The notes under the pieces: model-generated
Database searches by the model: none
Told to the model about the DNA's origin: nothing
Seen by the model: only the letters and a program-made list of their open reading frames with translations
Shown here: positions 26,570 to 33,388 of the stretch, piece after piece
Position numbering within the stretch: position 1 is the stretch's first letter
How the letters are laid out: each line of letters begins with the position of its first letter
Source of the DNA: Bacillota bacterium
GTDB lineage: Bacteria; Bacillota; Clostridia; Oscillospirales; Acutalibacteraceae
DNA length: 38,412 bases
Assembly (NCBI GenBank): GCA_029008595.1
Contig: JAQXJH010000060.1
Location: 1 to 38,412, forward strand
Reading direction: 5' to 3'
Translations under genes and position numbers: made by a program

Positions 26570-26598
26570 TTGAAAATCTATCTATATTGTGATATGAT
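26570..26598 (+). promoter_or_regulatory. Promoter of the phosphoribosyltransferase-like gene
   Basis: TTGAAA (26570-26575), 17 bases, TATGAT (26593-26598). A palindrome TCAGGA-AAA-TCCTGA (26609-26623) begins near the expected transcript start. Confidence 0.75.
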
Positions 26599-26701
26599 AA
26601 TTCCGTAATCAGGAAAATCCTGAAAGGAATGGTTCCCATGTACTGAGCAGAGAGTTGCTTCCGGCAGAAATCAGAATGATTACGATTAAAGGAGGAGCTT
26701 C

Positions 26702-27340
26702 ATGGAAAGCCGTTCGATCAAAATCAAATCCGCCAAAAACAGCAGGATGTCGATCGACATTATTCCGGGTCATTTTGCCACCAGCCACTCCCATGTCAAT
26801 TATTATGTGGATATGACCAAGATCAAGCACCGCATTGCAATGGCGCAGGAAGCGGCGTCCACGCTGGCTGCCAGTTACAGCGGCATGCCGCTGGATACCA
26901 TCGTTTGCCTCGAAGGCTGCGAAACCATCGGTGCGCTGCTGGCCCGTGAGCTGACCAGCGCCGGTTTTGTTTCAATGAATGAGAAAAAAGAGCTTTGCGT
27001 GGTGACTCCGGAATTTGTTCCGGGCGGTCAGCTGATCTTCCGCGACAACATTCAGCCGATGATCTGGAACAAAAACGTTCTGGTGCTGCTTTCCTCTGTA
27101 ACGACCGGCAAAACGGTCAACCGTGTTCTGGAATGCATCCGGTATTACAGCGGGAACGTTGAGGCGGTTTCCGCCATCTTCAGCGCGATCGGGCAGATCG
27201 GGGAGATCCCGATCCATTCGATCTTCACGGCGGACGATCTGCCGGGCTACCAGACGTATTCGCCGAAGGAATGTCCGGAATGCGAAAAACAGCACAAGAT
27301 CGACGCCATGATCAACAGCTACGGCTATTCCCGCGTCTGA
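26702..27340 (+). CDS. Phosphoribosyltransferase-like protein with altered PRPP loop
   Basis: A 212-residue protein with the overall pattern of a type I phosphoribosyltransferase, probably what automatic annotation calls orotate phosphoribosyltransferase. DTIVCLEGCETIGALLARELT resembles the early pyrophosphate-loop region. VLVLLSSVTTGKTVNR (about residues 127-142) aligns with the PRPP motif, but the usual acidic pair before the TTG is replaced by two serines. The C-terminus carries CPECEKQHKI, a possible metal-binding pair of cysteines. The start ATG at 26702 follows AAAGGAGGA. No pyrimidine genes are adjacent. A regulatory rather than catalytic role is possible; that is inference. Confidence 0.7.
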   Translation: MESRSIKIKSAKNSRMSIDIIPGHFATSHSHVNYYVDMTKIKHRIAMAQEAASTLAASYSGMPLDTIVCLEGCETIGALLARELTSAGFVSMNEKKELCVVTPEFVPGGQLIFRDNIQPMIWNKNVLVLLSSVTTGKTVNRVLECIRYYSGNVEAVSAIFSAIGQIGEIPIHSIFTADDLPGYQTYSPKECPECEKQHKIDAMINSYGYSRV

Positions 27341-27375
27341 TCCTGTACGCTGTCCGGCAAAACGCCGTCCGTCCG

Positions 27376-27395
27376 CGTTTTCTCCCGAAAAAATG
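27376..27395 (+). repeat. Direct repeat copy 1 upstream of rpsB
   Basis: CGTTTTCTCCCGAAAAAATG, matched by 27401-27420 with one base changed and five bases between them (period 25). Confidence 0.8.
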
Positions 27396-27400
27396 CTACA

Positions 27401-27420
27401 CGTTTTCTCCTGAAAAAATG
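27401..27420 (+). repeat. Direct repeat copy 2 upstream of rpsB
   Basis: CGTTTTCTCCTGAAAAAATG. It ends nine bases before the rpsB -35 box. Confidence 0.8.
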
Positions 27421-27429
27421 AAAAAAAGC

Positions 27430-27458
27430 TTGTAATCGGCATTCTTCCGTGTTATAAT
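27430..27458 (+). promoter_or_regulatory. Promoter of rpsB-tsf
   Basis: TTGTAA (27430-27435), 17 bases, TATAAT (27453-27458). Confidence 0.85.
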
Positions 27459-27464
27459 ATGAAA

Positions 27465-27558
27465 CGCAATTCACACGCCCGTGTTTGCGTGGGTCGGTGT
27501 TGCTCAAAAATAGCAATGGCTTACAGTTGCATGGGCGGAGGAAAAAACCAAGGAGGTT
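27465..27558 (+). promoter_or_regulatory. Leader RNA of rpsB (possible autoregulatory site)
   Basis: About 100 bases of untranslated leader hold short stems: ACACGC with GCGTGG near 27473-27493, and GTTGCT with AGCAAT near 27500-27517. The strong AAGGAGGT follows. Ribosomal protein S2 represses its own mRNA in several bacteria, so a binding site here is plausible, but no known leader consensus was recognised. Confidence 0.4.
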
Positions 27559-27565
27559 ACAAACA

Positions 27566-28309
27566 ATGGCAGTCGTATCTATGAAACAGCTTTTGGAGGC
27601 CGGTGTTCATTTCGGCCACCAGACCAGAAGATGGAACCCGAAAATGGCGGAATACATCTTCACCGAACGCAATGGTATTTATATCATTGACCTGCAGAAG
27701 ACCGTAAAGAAGCTGGAAGAAGCGTATATGTTCGTGCGCGATCTTTCTGCGAACGGAGAATCCGTTCTCTTTGTCGGTACCAAGAAGCAGGCGCAGGATT
27801 CCGTTAAGGAAGAAGCGCTTCGCGTTGGCGCCTATTATGTCAACGCCCGCTGGCTGGGCGGTATGCTCACCAACTTCCGCACCATCCGCCGCAGAATCGA
27901 CCGTCTGAATCAGCTGCGCACGATGGAATCCGACGGCACTTTTGATCTTCTCCCGAAGAAAGAGGTCGTCAAACTCAATCTTGAAATTGAAAAGCTTGAA
28001 AAATTCCTCGGCGGTATCCAAGACAGGAAGAAGCTGCCGGGCGCCCTCTTTGTTGTGGATCCCCGCAAGGAAAAGATCGCGGTCGCCGAAGCGCACAAGC
28101 TGCATATTCCGGTAGTGGCAATTGTTGACACCAACTGCGATCCGGATGAAGTGGATTATGTGATCCCGGGCAACGACGATGCGATCCGTGCAGTCAAGCT
28201 GATTGCTTCCACCATGGCAAACGCCATTGCAGAAGGCAAGCAGGGTGAAATGGGCGCTGCAGAAGAAACCGCAGCGGAAGAAGCAAACGCCGAACAGGCC
28301 GCTGAATAA
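27566..28309 (+). CDS. rpsB: 30S ribosomal protein S2
   Basis: A 247-residue small-subunit protein. It starts [20 protein letters not shown] and has the family blocks [45 protein letters not shown] and [20 protein letters not shown]. An acidic Ala/Glu tail of about 20 residues follows the conserved core, as in many Firmicutes. The start ATG at 27566 has AAGGAGGT seven bases upstream. It is paired with tsf, the classical arrangement. Confidence 0.99.
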   Translation: MAVVSMKQLLEAGVHFGHQTRRWNPKMAEYIFTERNGIYIIDLQKTVKKLEEAYMFVRDLSANGESVLFVGTKKQAQDSVKEEALRVGAYYVNARWLGGMLTNFRTIRRRIDRLNQLRTMESDGTFDLLPKKEVVKLNLEIEKLEKFLGGIQDRKKLPGALFVVDPRKEKIAVAEAHKLHIPVVAIVDTNCDPDEVDYVIPGNDDAIRAVKLIASTMANAIAEGKQGEMGAAEETAAEEANAEQAAE

Positions 28310-28324
28310 TCTGATTTTCAAGTG

Positions 28325-28352
28325 CGCCTTTTCGGTCAGTTCCGAAAAGGCG
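28325..28352 (+). promoter_or_regulatory. Hairpin between rpsB and tsf
   Basis: CGCCTTTTCGG (28325-28335) pairs exactly with CCGAAAAGGCG (28342-28352) around TCAGTT. No T tract follows, so it is more likely a partial attenuator or mRNA processing/stability element than a full terminator. Confidence 0.75.
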
Positions 28353-28399
28353 TCACTCTCTATCGGGATGAAACAAATGAAATGAACGGAGGAATTTCC

Positions 28400-29314
28400 A
28401 TGAATTTTACAGCAAAAGATGTTGTCGCTCTGCGTGAGAAAACCGGCTGCGGCATGATGGACTGCAAAAAAGCTCTGATCGCTTCCGACGGCAATTTTGA
28501 CGCCGCGATCGATTTCCTGAGAGAAAAGGGTCTGGCCGCTTCTCAAAAAAAGGCCAGCCGCATTGCCGCCGAAGGCGTTGCGTTTGCCAAGGTCAACGCG
28601 GACGCTACGGCCGGCGTTGTGATCGAAGTCAATGCAGAAACCGATTTTGTCGCAAAGAATGCGCAGTTCGGTGCTTTTGTTGAAAACTGCGCCGACACCG
28701 TGCTGGAAAGCAATCCGGCCGATGTAGAGGCTCTGCTTGCCGCAAAGGCTGCCGGCAGCGACCTCACCGTTGCGGACGAACTTCGCGAAAAGATCCTTAC
28801 GATCGGCGAGAACATCAAGATCCGCCGCTTTACCCGTTTTGACGGCGTGGTTTCCACTTATATCCATGCTGCCGGCCGCATCGGCGTCATGGTCAAGTTT
28901 GAAGCGGATGCCGCAATTGCTGCCAAAGATGAGTTCAAAGTGTTTGCAAAGGATATCTGCATGCAGGTCGCCGCGGCAAACCCCTCTTATCTGGATCAGA
29001 AGAATGTCCCGGCCGATGTGCTTGAGCATGAAAAGAAGATCCTGATGGAGCAGGTCATCAACGAGGGCAAACCGGCTCAGATCGCCGAGAAGATCGTTAT
29101 GGGCAAAATTGGCAAGTATTATAAAGAGAACTGCCTGCTGGAGCAGCTCTTTGTGAAAGACAGCGAACTGACGGTTCAGAAGTACGTCGACAAGACTGCC
29201 AAAGAACTCGGCGGAGCGATCAAAGTGGTCGATTTTGTACGCTTTGAAAAGGGCGAAGGCCTCGAAAAGCGCAGCGATAACTTTGCAGAAGAAGTTGCCG
29301 GAATGGTCAAATAA
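28400..29314 (+). CDS. tsf: Elongation factor Ts
   Basis: Nucleotide exchange factor for EF-Tu. The 304-residue product has the N-terminal UBA-like domain with REKTGCGMMDCKKAL, then the core with GVVIEVNAETDFVAKN containing the conserved TDFVA segment that contacts EF-Tu, and two homologous subdomains ending in LLEQLFVKD. The start ATG at 28400 follows GGAGGAA. It lies 90 bases after rpsB with a hairpin between them, and a strong terminator follows. Confidence 0.98.
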   Translation: MNFTAKDVVALREKTGCGMMDCKKALIASDGNFDAAIDFLREKGLAASQKKASRIAAEGVAFAKVNADATAGVVIEVNAETDFVAKNAQFGAFVENCADTVLESNPADVEALLAAKAAGSDLTVADELREKILTIGENIKIRRFTRFDGVVSTYIHAAGRIGVMVKFEADAAIAAKDEFKVFAKDICMQVAAANPSYLDQKNVPADVLEHEKKILMEQVINEGKPAQIAEKIVMGKIGKYYKENCLLEQLFVKDSELTVQKYVDKTAKELGGAIKVVDFVRFEKGEGLEKRSDNFAEEVAGMVK

Positions 29315-29334
29315 AAGCCGTCACCCGGTTTTGG

Positions 29335-29370
29335 GCGGTGCAGTGTTTTCTGCACCGCTTCTTCTTTTTT
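29335..29370 (+). terminator. Intrinsic terminator after tsf
   Basis: GCGGTGCAG (29335-29343) pairs with CTGCACCGC (29350-29358), followed by TTCTTCTTTTTTT. Confidence 0.92.
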
Positions 29371-29385
29371 TGATTTGTGGTTAAA

Positions 29386-29398
29386 AGATTGACAATCT
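29386..29398. promoter_or_regulatory. Palindrome over the aconitase -35 box (possible operator)
   Basis: AGATTG-A-CAATCT is a perfect 6+1+6 palindrome that contains the -35 hexamer TTGACA. Its position would allow a dimeric repressor to block RNA polymerase. It does not match the Rex box as I know it (TTGTGAAnnnnTTCACAA type). Confidence 0.55.
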
Positions 29399-29417
29399 GC
29401 CGGTTTTGTTTCATAAT
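29389..29417 (+). promoter_or_regulatory. Promoter of acn-idh (and possibly rex)
   Basis: TTGACA (29389-29394), 17 bases, CATAAT (29412-29417). Confidence 0.85.
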
Positions 29418-29462
29418 AATACACGATAGGAATTGCTGCGTTCGCAGGAAAGGAAGTCGAAT

Positions 29463-31397
29463 ATGGGGTACACAATTGCTCAGAAGATCATTAAGAATCA
29501 TCTGCTCAGCGGCAATATGACCGTTGGCGAAGATGTTGGTTTGCGCATCGATCAGACCCTGACGCAGGACGCTACCGGAACCATGGCGTATCTGGAATTT
29601 GAAGCTATGGGCGTGCCGCGCGTGAAAACGGAGCGTTCGGTCGCATACATCGATCACAACACGCTGCAGACCGGTTTCGAAAACGCCGATGACCACCGCT
29701 TTATTCAAAGCGTTGCGAAAAAACACGGAATCTGGTATTCCCGCCCCGGCAACGGCATCTGCCATCAGGTTCATCTGGAACGTTTTGGGATCCCGGGTAA
29801 AACGCTGATCGGATCCGACAGCCATACCCCGACCGGCGGCGGCATCGGCATGCTGGCGATCGGTGCCGGCGGTCTGGATGTGGCAGTAGCCATGGGCGGC
29901 GGCGCTTATTATATCACCATGCCGAAAATGGTGCGCATCAACCTCAGCGGAAAGCTTTCGCCGTGGGTTTCCGCCAAGGACGTGATCCTGGAAGTGCTTC
30001 GCCGCATGACGGTGAAGGGCGGCGTCGGCAAGATCATCGAATACGGCGGCGAAGGCGTTAAAACGCTGACGGTTCCGGAGCGCGCGACCATTACCAATAT
30101 GGGAGCCGAGCTGGGCGCCACGACCTCAATTTTCCCGTCCGATGAAATCACCAGAGCATTTCTTGCCGCGCAGGGACGCGAACAGGATTGGACGGAGCTT
30201 TCTGCGGACGCGGATGCTGTTTACGATGAAGTGATCGATATCGATCTGAGCGAGCTGGTTCCGCTGGCGGCATGCCCCCATAGTCCGGACGCTGTCAAAA
30301 CGGTAAAAGAGATCGGAGAGATCCGGGTCGATCAGGTCTGCATCGGCTCCTGCACCAATTCCTCTTATCTGGATCTGATGCGTGTAGCGGCCATTCTGAA
30401 GGGAAAAACCGTTGCGGAAAACGTCAGCCTTTCCATTGCTCCCGGTTCCAAGCAGGTTTACAATATGCTGGCGCAGAATGGTGCGCTGGCCGATCTCATT
30501 GCCGCCGGCGCGCGTGTGCTGGAATGCGCCTGCGGTCCCTGCATCGGTATGGGACAGTCGCCGAATTCCGCCGGAATTTCGCTGCGCACGTTCAACCGCA
30601 ACTTCCTTGGCCGTTCCGGTACTGCCGACGGCCAGATCTATCTGGTTAGCCCCGAAACGGCGGCAGCGTCTGCCATTACCGGCGTGTTCACCGATCCGCG
30701 TACCCTTGGCGCACCGGTGGAAATCAAAATTCCGGAGCATTTTCTGATCAATGACAACATGGTGGCCGCACCGGCGTCCGAAGAGGAAGCCGCAAATGTG
30801 GAGATCCTGCGCGGGCCGAACATCAAGCCGTTCCCGAATGCAGAACCGCTGCAGGGGACGATCGCCGCCAAAGCACTGCTGAAGGTCGGCGATAATATTA
30901 CCACCGATCATATCATGCCGGCAGGCGCCAAGATCCTTCCGTACCGCTCCAATATTCCGCATCTCTCGCAGTTCTGCTTCGCAGTCTGTGACAAGGAATT
31001 TCCGGAACGCTGCAGGCAGGAGGGCCAGGGCATCATCATCGGCGGCGCGAACTACGGCCAGGGTTCTTCCCGCGAACATGCCGCGCTGGTTCCGCTGTAT
31101 CTTGGCATCAAAGCCGTCATCACCAAATCTTTTGCGCGGATCCATTGCGCAAATCTGATCAATGCAGGGATCCTGCCGCTTACCTTTGCAAATGAGGCAG
31201 ACTATGATGCAGTCGATCAGATGGATGAGCTGGAGCTGCCGGATATCCGCAAGGCGGTTGCCGAAGGCGGAAAGATCATTGTGAAAAATAAAACCAAGGG
31301 TACCGAATTTGAAGCGGTCGCGACCCTTTCGCAGCGTCAGAAGGATATTCTGATGGCGGGCGGCCTGCTCAATTACACCCGTGAGCAAACGAAATAA
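29463..31397 (+). CDS. Aconitate hydratase
   Basis: Isomerises citrate to isocitrate with a [4Fe-4S] cluster. The 644-residue product belongs to the shorter, clostridial/mitochondrial-like branch rather than the 900-residue AcnA branch. Cluster cysteines are visible as Cys297 in IGSCTNSS and Cys357/Cys360 in CACGPCIGMG. Active-site stretches include GSDSHTPTGGG, and the C-terminal swivel domain shows NITTDHIMPAG and GGANYGQGSSREHAAL. The start at 29463 has GGAAAGG about ten bases upstream. The next gene starts 26 bases after the stop. Citrate synthase is not in this window. Confidence 0.95.
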   Translation: MGYTIAQKIIKNHLLSGNMTVGEDVGLRIDQTLTQDATGTMAYLEFEAMGVPRVKTERSVAYIDHNTLQTGFENADDHRFIQSVAKKHGIWYSRPGNGICHQVHLERFGIPGKTLIGSDSHTPTGGGIGMLAIGAGGLDVAVAMGGGAYYITMPKMVRINLSGKLSPWVSAKDVILEVLRRMTVKGGVGKIIEYGGEGVKTLTVPERATITNMGAELGATTSIFPSDEITRAFLAAQGREQDWTELSADADAVYDEVIDIDLSELVPLAACPHSPDAVKTVKEIGEIRVDQVCIGSCTNSSYLDLMRVAAILKGKTVAENVSLSIAPGSKQVYNMLAQNGALADLIAAGARVLECACGPCIGMGQSPNSAGISLRTFNRNFLGRSGTADGQIYLVSPETAAASAITGVFTDPRTLGAPVEIKIPEHFLINDNMVAAPASEEEAANVEILRGPNIKPFPNAEPLQGTIAAKALLKVGDNITTDHIMPAGAKILPYRSNIPHLSQFCFAVCDKEFPERCRQEGQGIIIGGANYGQGSSREHAALVPLYLGIKAVITKSFARIHCANLINAGILPLTFANEADYDAVDQMDELELPDIRKAVAEGGKIIVKNKTKGTEFEAVATLSQRQKDILMAGGLLNYTREQTK

Positions 31398-31422
31398 AAA
31401 GAACAGAAAGGATGTTGCAGCA

Positions 31423-32595
31423 ATGGATCAGGAACAGCAGATCAAAAATGCGCTGGACCAGTTTGAAAAGGTCATGCGCAAACAGCTCGCCCGTGTGGAA
31501 CGCATGAAGCAGGAGGGCGACTTTATCGATTACGACAAGCTCGATAAAATCATCATCGGTGTTTGCGGCGGCGACGGAATCGGCCCGGTCATCACCAAGG
31601 AATCCGCGCGTGTGCTGGAGCATCTGCTTCAGAAGGAGGTAGACGCCGGTAAAGTGGAATTCCGTTATATCGACGGGCTGACCATTGAAAACCGCGTAGC
31701 CTGCATGAAGGCAATCCCGGACGATGTTCTTGCGCAGCTCAAGGAATGCCATGTGATCCTCAAGGGGCCGACCACGACCCCGCGTGCCGGCGATCCGTGG
31801 CCGAACATCGAAAGCGCCAACGTTGCAATGCGCAAAGAGCTGGATCTGTTTGCGAACGTCCGCCCGGTCAAGGTGCCGGAACAGGGGATCGACTGGACCT
31901 TCTTCCGTGAAAACACCGAAGGCGCCTATACGCTCGGTTCCGACGGCGTCAATGTGACCGACGATCTTGCAATTGATTTTACGGTTACCACCACACAGGG
32001 CACTGACCGTATCGCCCGCATCGCTTACGACTATGCGCAGAAGAATCACAAAGGCCGCGTCTCCATCATCACCAAAGCAAATATTATCAAAACGACCGAC
32101 GGAAAGTTCCTCAAGCTGAGCCAGAAGGTCGGCGAAGAATATCCGGAGATCGCTACAGACGACTGGTACATTGATATCACGACGGCAAAGCTGGTCGATC
32201 CCAAGCGCCGCTCGGATTTCAAGGTTTTCGTCCTGCCGAATCTTTACGGTGATATTATCACCGACGAAGCAGCAGAATTTCAGGGTGGCGTCGGAACGGC
32301 CGGCAGCGCAAATCTCGGTAAGCGTTACGCCATGTTTGAGGCAATCCACGGCTCTGCACCGCGCATGATCTCCGAAGGCCGCGGCGATTACGCCGATCCC
32401 TGCTCCATGCTTCGCGCGTCGGTGATGCTGCTTTCTCATATCGGCAAGCAGAAACAGGCTGATCTGCTGGAGCGCGCGCTCGATATCTGCATGTTCGAGG
32501 AAAAAAAGCTGAAGATCACCGGGCGCGATACCGGCTGCACCTGCCGTGAATTCGGCGATTATGTGATGCAGACGGTGGAAGCGCTGCAGAAATAA
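31423..32595 (+). CDS. Isocitrate dehydrogenase (NAD-type), isocitrate/isopropylmalate family
   Basis: Oxidises isocitrate to 2-oxoglutarate, inferred from the adjacent aconitase. The 390-residue product has an N-terminal extension of about 40 charged residues. The family blocks follow: CGGDGIGPVITKES, the substrate loop FFRENTEGAYTLGS, DRIARIAYDYA, the FVLPNLYGDIITDEAA metal site with Asp residues, and AMFEAIHGSAPRM of the cofactor region. Isopropylmalate or tartrate dehydrogenase activity is possible from sequence alone; context favours isocitrate. The ATG at 31423 follows AGAAAGGA by ten bases; a GTG at 31381 overlapping the acn stop is the alternative. It is probably co-transcribed with the aconitase gene. 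Confidence 0.88.
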   Translation: MDQEQQIKNALDQFEKVMRKQLARVERMKQEGDFIDYDKLDKIIIGVCGGDGIGPVITKESARVLEHLLQKEVDAGKVEFRYIDGLTIENRVACMKAIPDDVLAQLKECHVILKGPTTTPRAGDPWPNIESANVAMRKELDLFANVRPVKVPEQGIDWTFFRENTEGAYTLGSDGVNVTDDLAIDFTVTTTQGTDRIARIAYDYAQKNHKGRVSIITKANIIKTTDGKFLKLSQKVGEEYPEIATDDWYIDITTAKLVDPKRRSDFKVFVLPNLYGDIITDEAAEFQGGVGTAGSANLGKRYAMFEAIHGSAPRMISEGRGDYADPCSMLRASVMLLSHIGKQKQADLLERALDICMFEEKKLKITGRDTGCTCREFGDYVMQTVEALQK

Positions 32596-32662
32596 TTGAA
32601 TGACGTTCGGGCCGGGCGACCCATGCTGTTCCGGCTCAGAAGAAAGGTATGATGGTTTCGGC

Positions 32663-33313
32663 ATGCAGAAAAAAGATAAGATATCGATGTCCGTGATCCG
32701 GCGTCTGCCTCGGTATTATCGATTTCTTTCTGATCTTGAACGCAGGGGGATCAGCCGTATTTCGTCGCGGGAACTGTCCGACCGGATGGGATTGACTGCG
32801 TCACAGATCCGTCAGGATCTCAACTGCTTCGGCGGCTTTGGCCAGCAGGGGTATGGTTATATGGTGCATCAGCTCAAAGAGGAAATTGGCAGTATTCTGG
32901 GCTTGAATGCCAAATATAAAACGATCCTGATCGGCGCGGGAAATCTGGGAAGAGCCGTGGCGACTCACATGTCGTTTGAAACAAAAGGCTTTTCGCTGAT
33001 CGGCATCTTTGACAGCAATCCCGATCTGATCGGCCAGAAGATCCGGAATATTCCGGTCATGGATCCTGCGGAGCTTGACAGTTTTTGCAGGGCGCATACG
33101 CCCACCGTTGCAATACTCTGCCTGCCGATGGCTGCTGCGGAGGGGATCAGCGAGCAGCTGATCTCGCTCGGGATCAAGAATTTCTGGAATTTCAGCCATT
33201 ATGATTTTTCCGCGTCGCATCCGGATGTGGTCGTGGAAAATGTTCATATGAACGACAGCCTGATGACGCTTTGCTACCGGATCACCAACCGGGAACAGGG
33301 CAATGACGCATAA
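32663..33313 (+). CDS. rex: Redox-sensing transcriptional repressor Rex
   Basis: Binds operators of fermentation and respiration genes and releases them when NADH rises. The 216-residue product has an N-terminal winged helix with RISSRELSDRMGLTASQIRQDL and the FGQQGYGYMV wing. The Rossmann domain has LIGAGNLGRAVATH and FDSNPDLIG, and the C-terminus carries the swapped helix. The ATG at 32663 is the first in frame near AGAAAGG, although the spacing (15 bases) is long; a start at the Met of MSVIRR is possible. It lies 67 bases after idh without a visible promoter or terminator, so it may be read with acn-idh. A strong terminator follows. Confidence 0.96.
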   Translation: MQKKDKISMSVIRRLPRYYRFLSDLERRGISRISSRELSDRMGLTASQIRQDLNCFGGFGQQGYGYMVHQLKEEIGSILGLNAKYKTILIGAGNLGRAVATHMSFETKGFSLIGIFDSNPDLIGQKIRNIPVMDPAELDSFCRAHTPTVAILCLPMAAAEGISEQLISLGIKNFWNFSHYDFSASHPDVVVENVHMNDSLMTLCYRITNREQGNDA

Positions 33314-33335
33314 CACAGGCCGATTTCCAAAAACA

Positions 33336-33369
33336 AAAACCGGTGCCGAAAGGCACCGGTTTTGTTTTG
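33336..33369. terminator. Bidirectional terminator between rex and the ABC exporter gene
   Basis: AAAACCGGTGCC (33336-33347) pairs with GGCACCGGTTTT (33352-33363) around a GAAA tetraloop, followed by GTTTTG. The A-rich left side gives a T run on the minus strand. Confidence 0.92.
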
Positions 33370-33388
33370 TCCGTCTGCCGGGAAATGC

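Noticed and set aside
27557-29029. 490-codon minus-strand frame across rpsB and tsf
   Set aside because: Antisense of two unmistakable translation genes.
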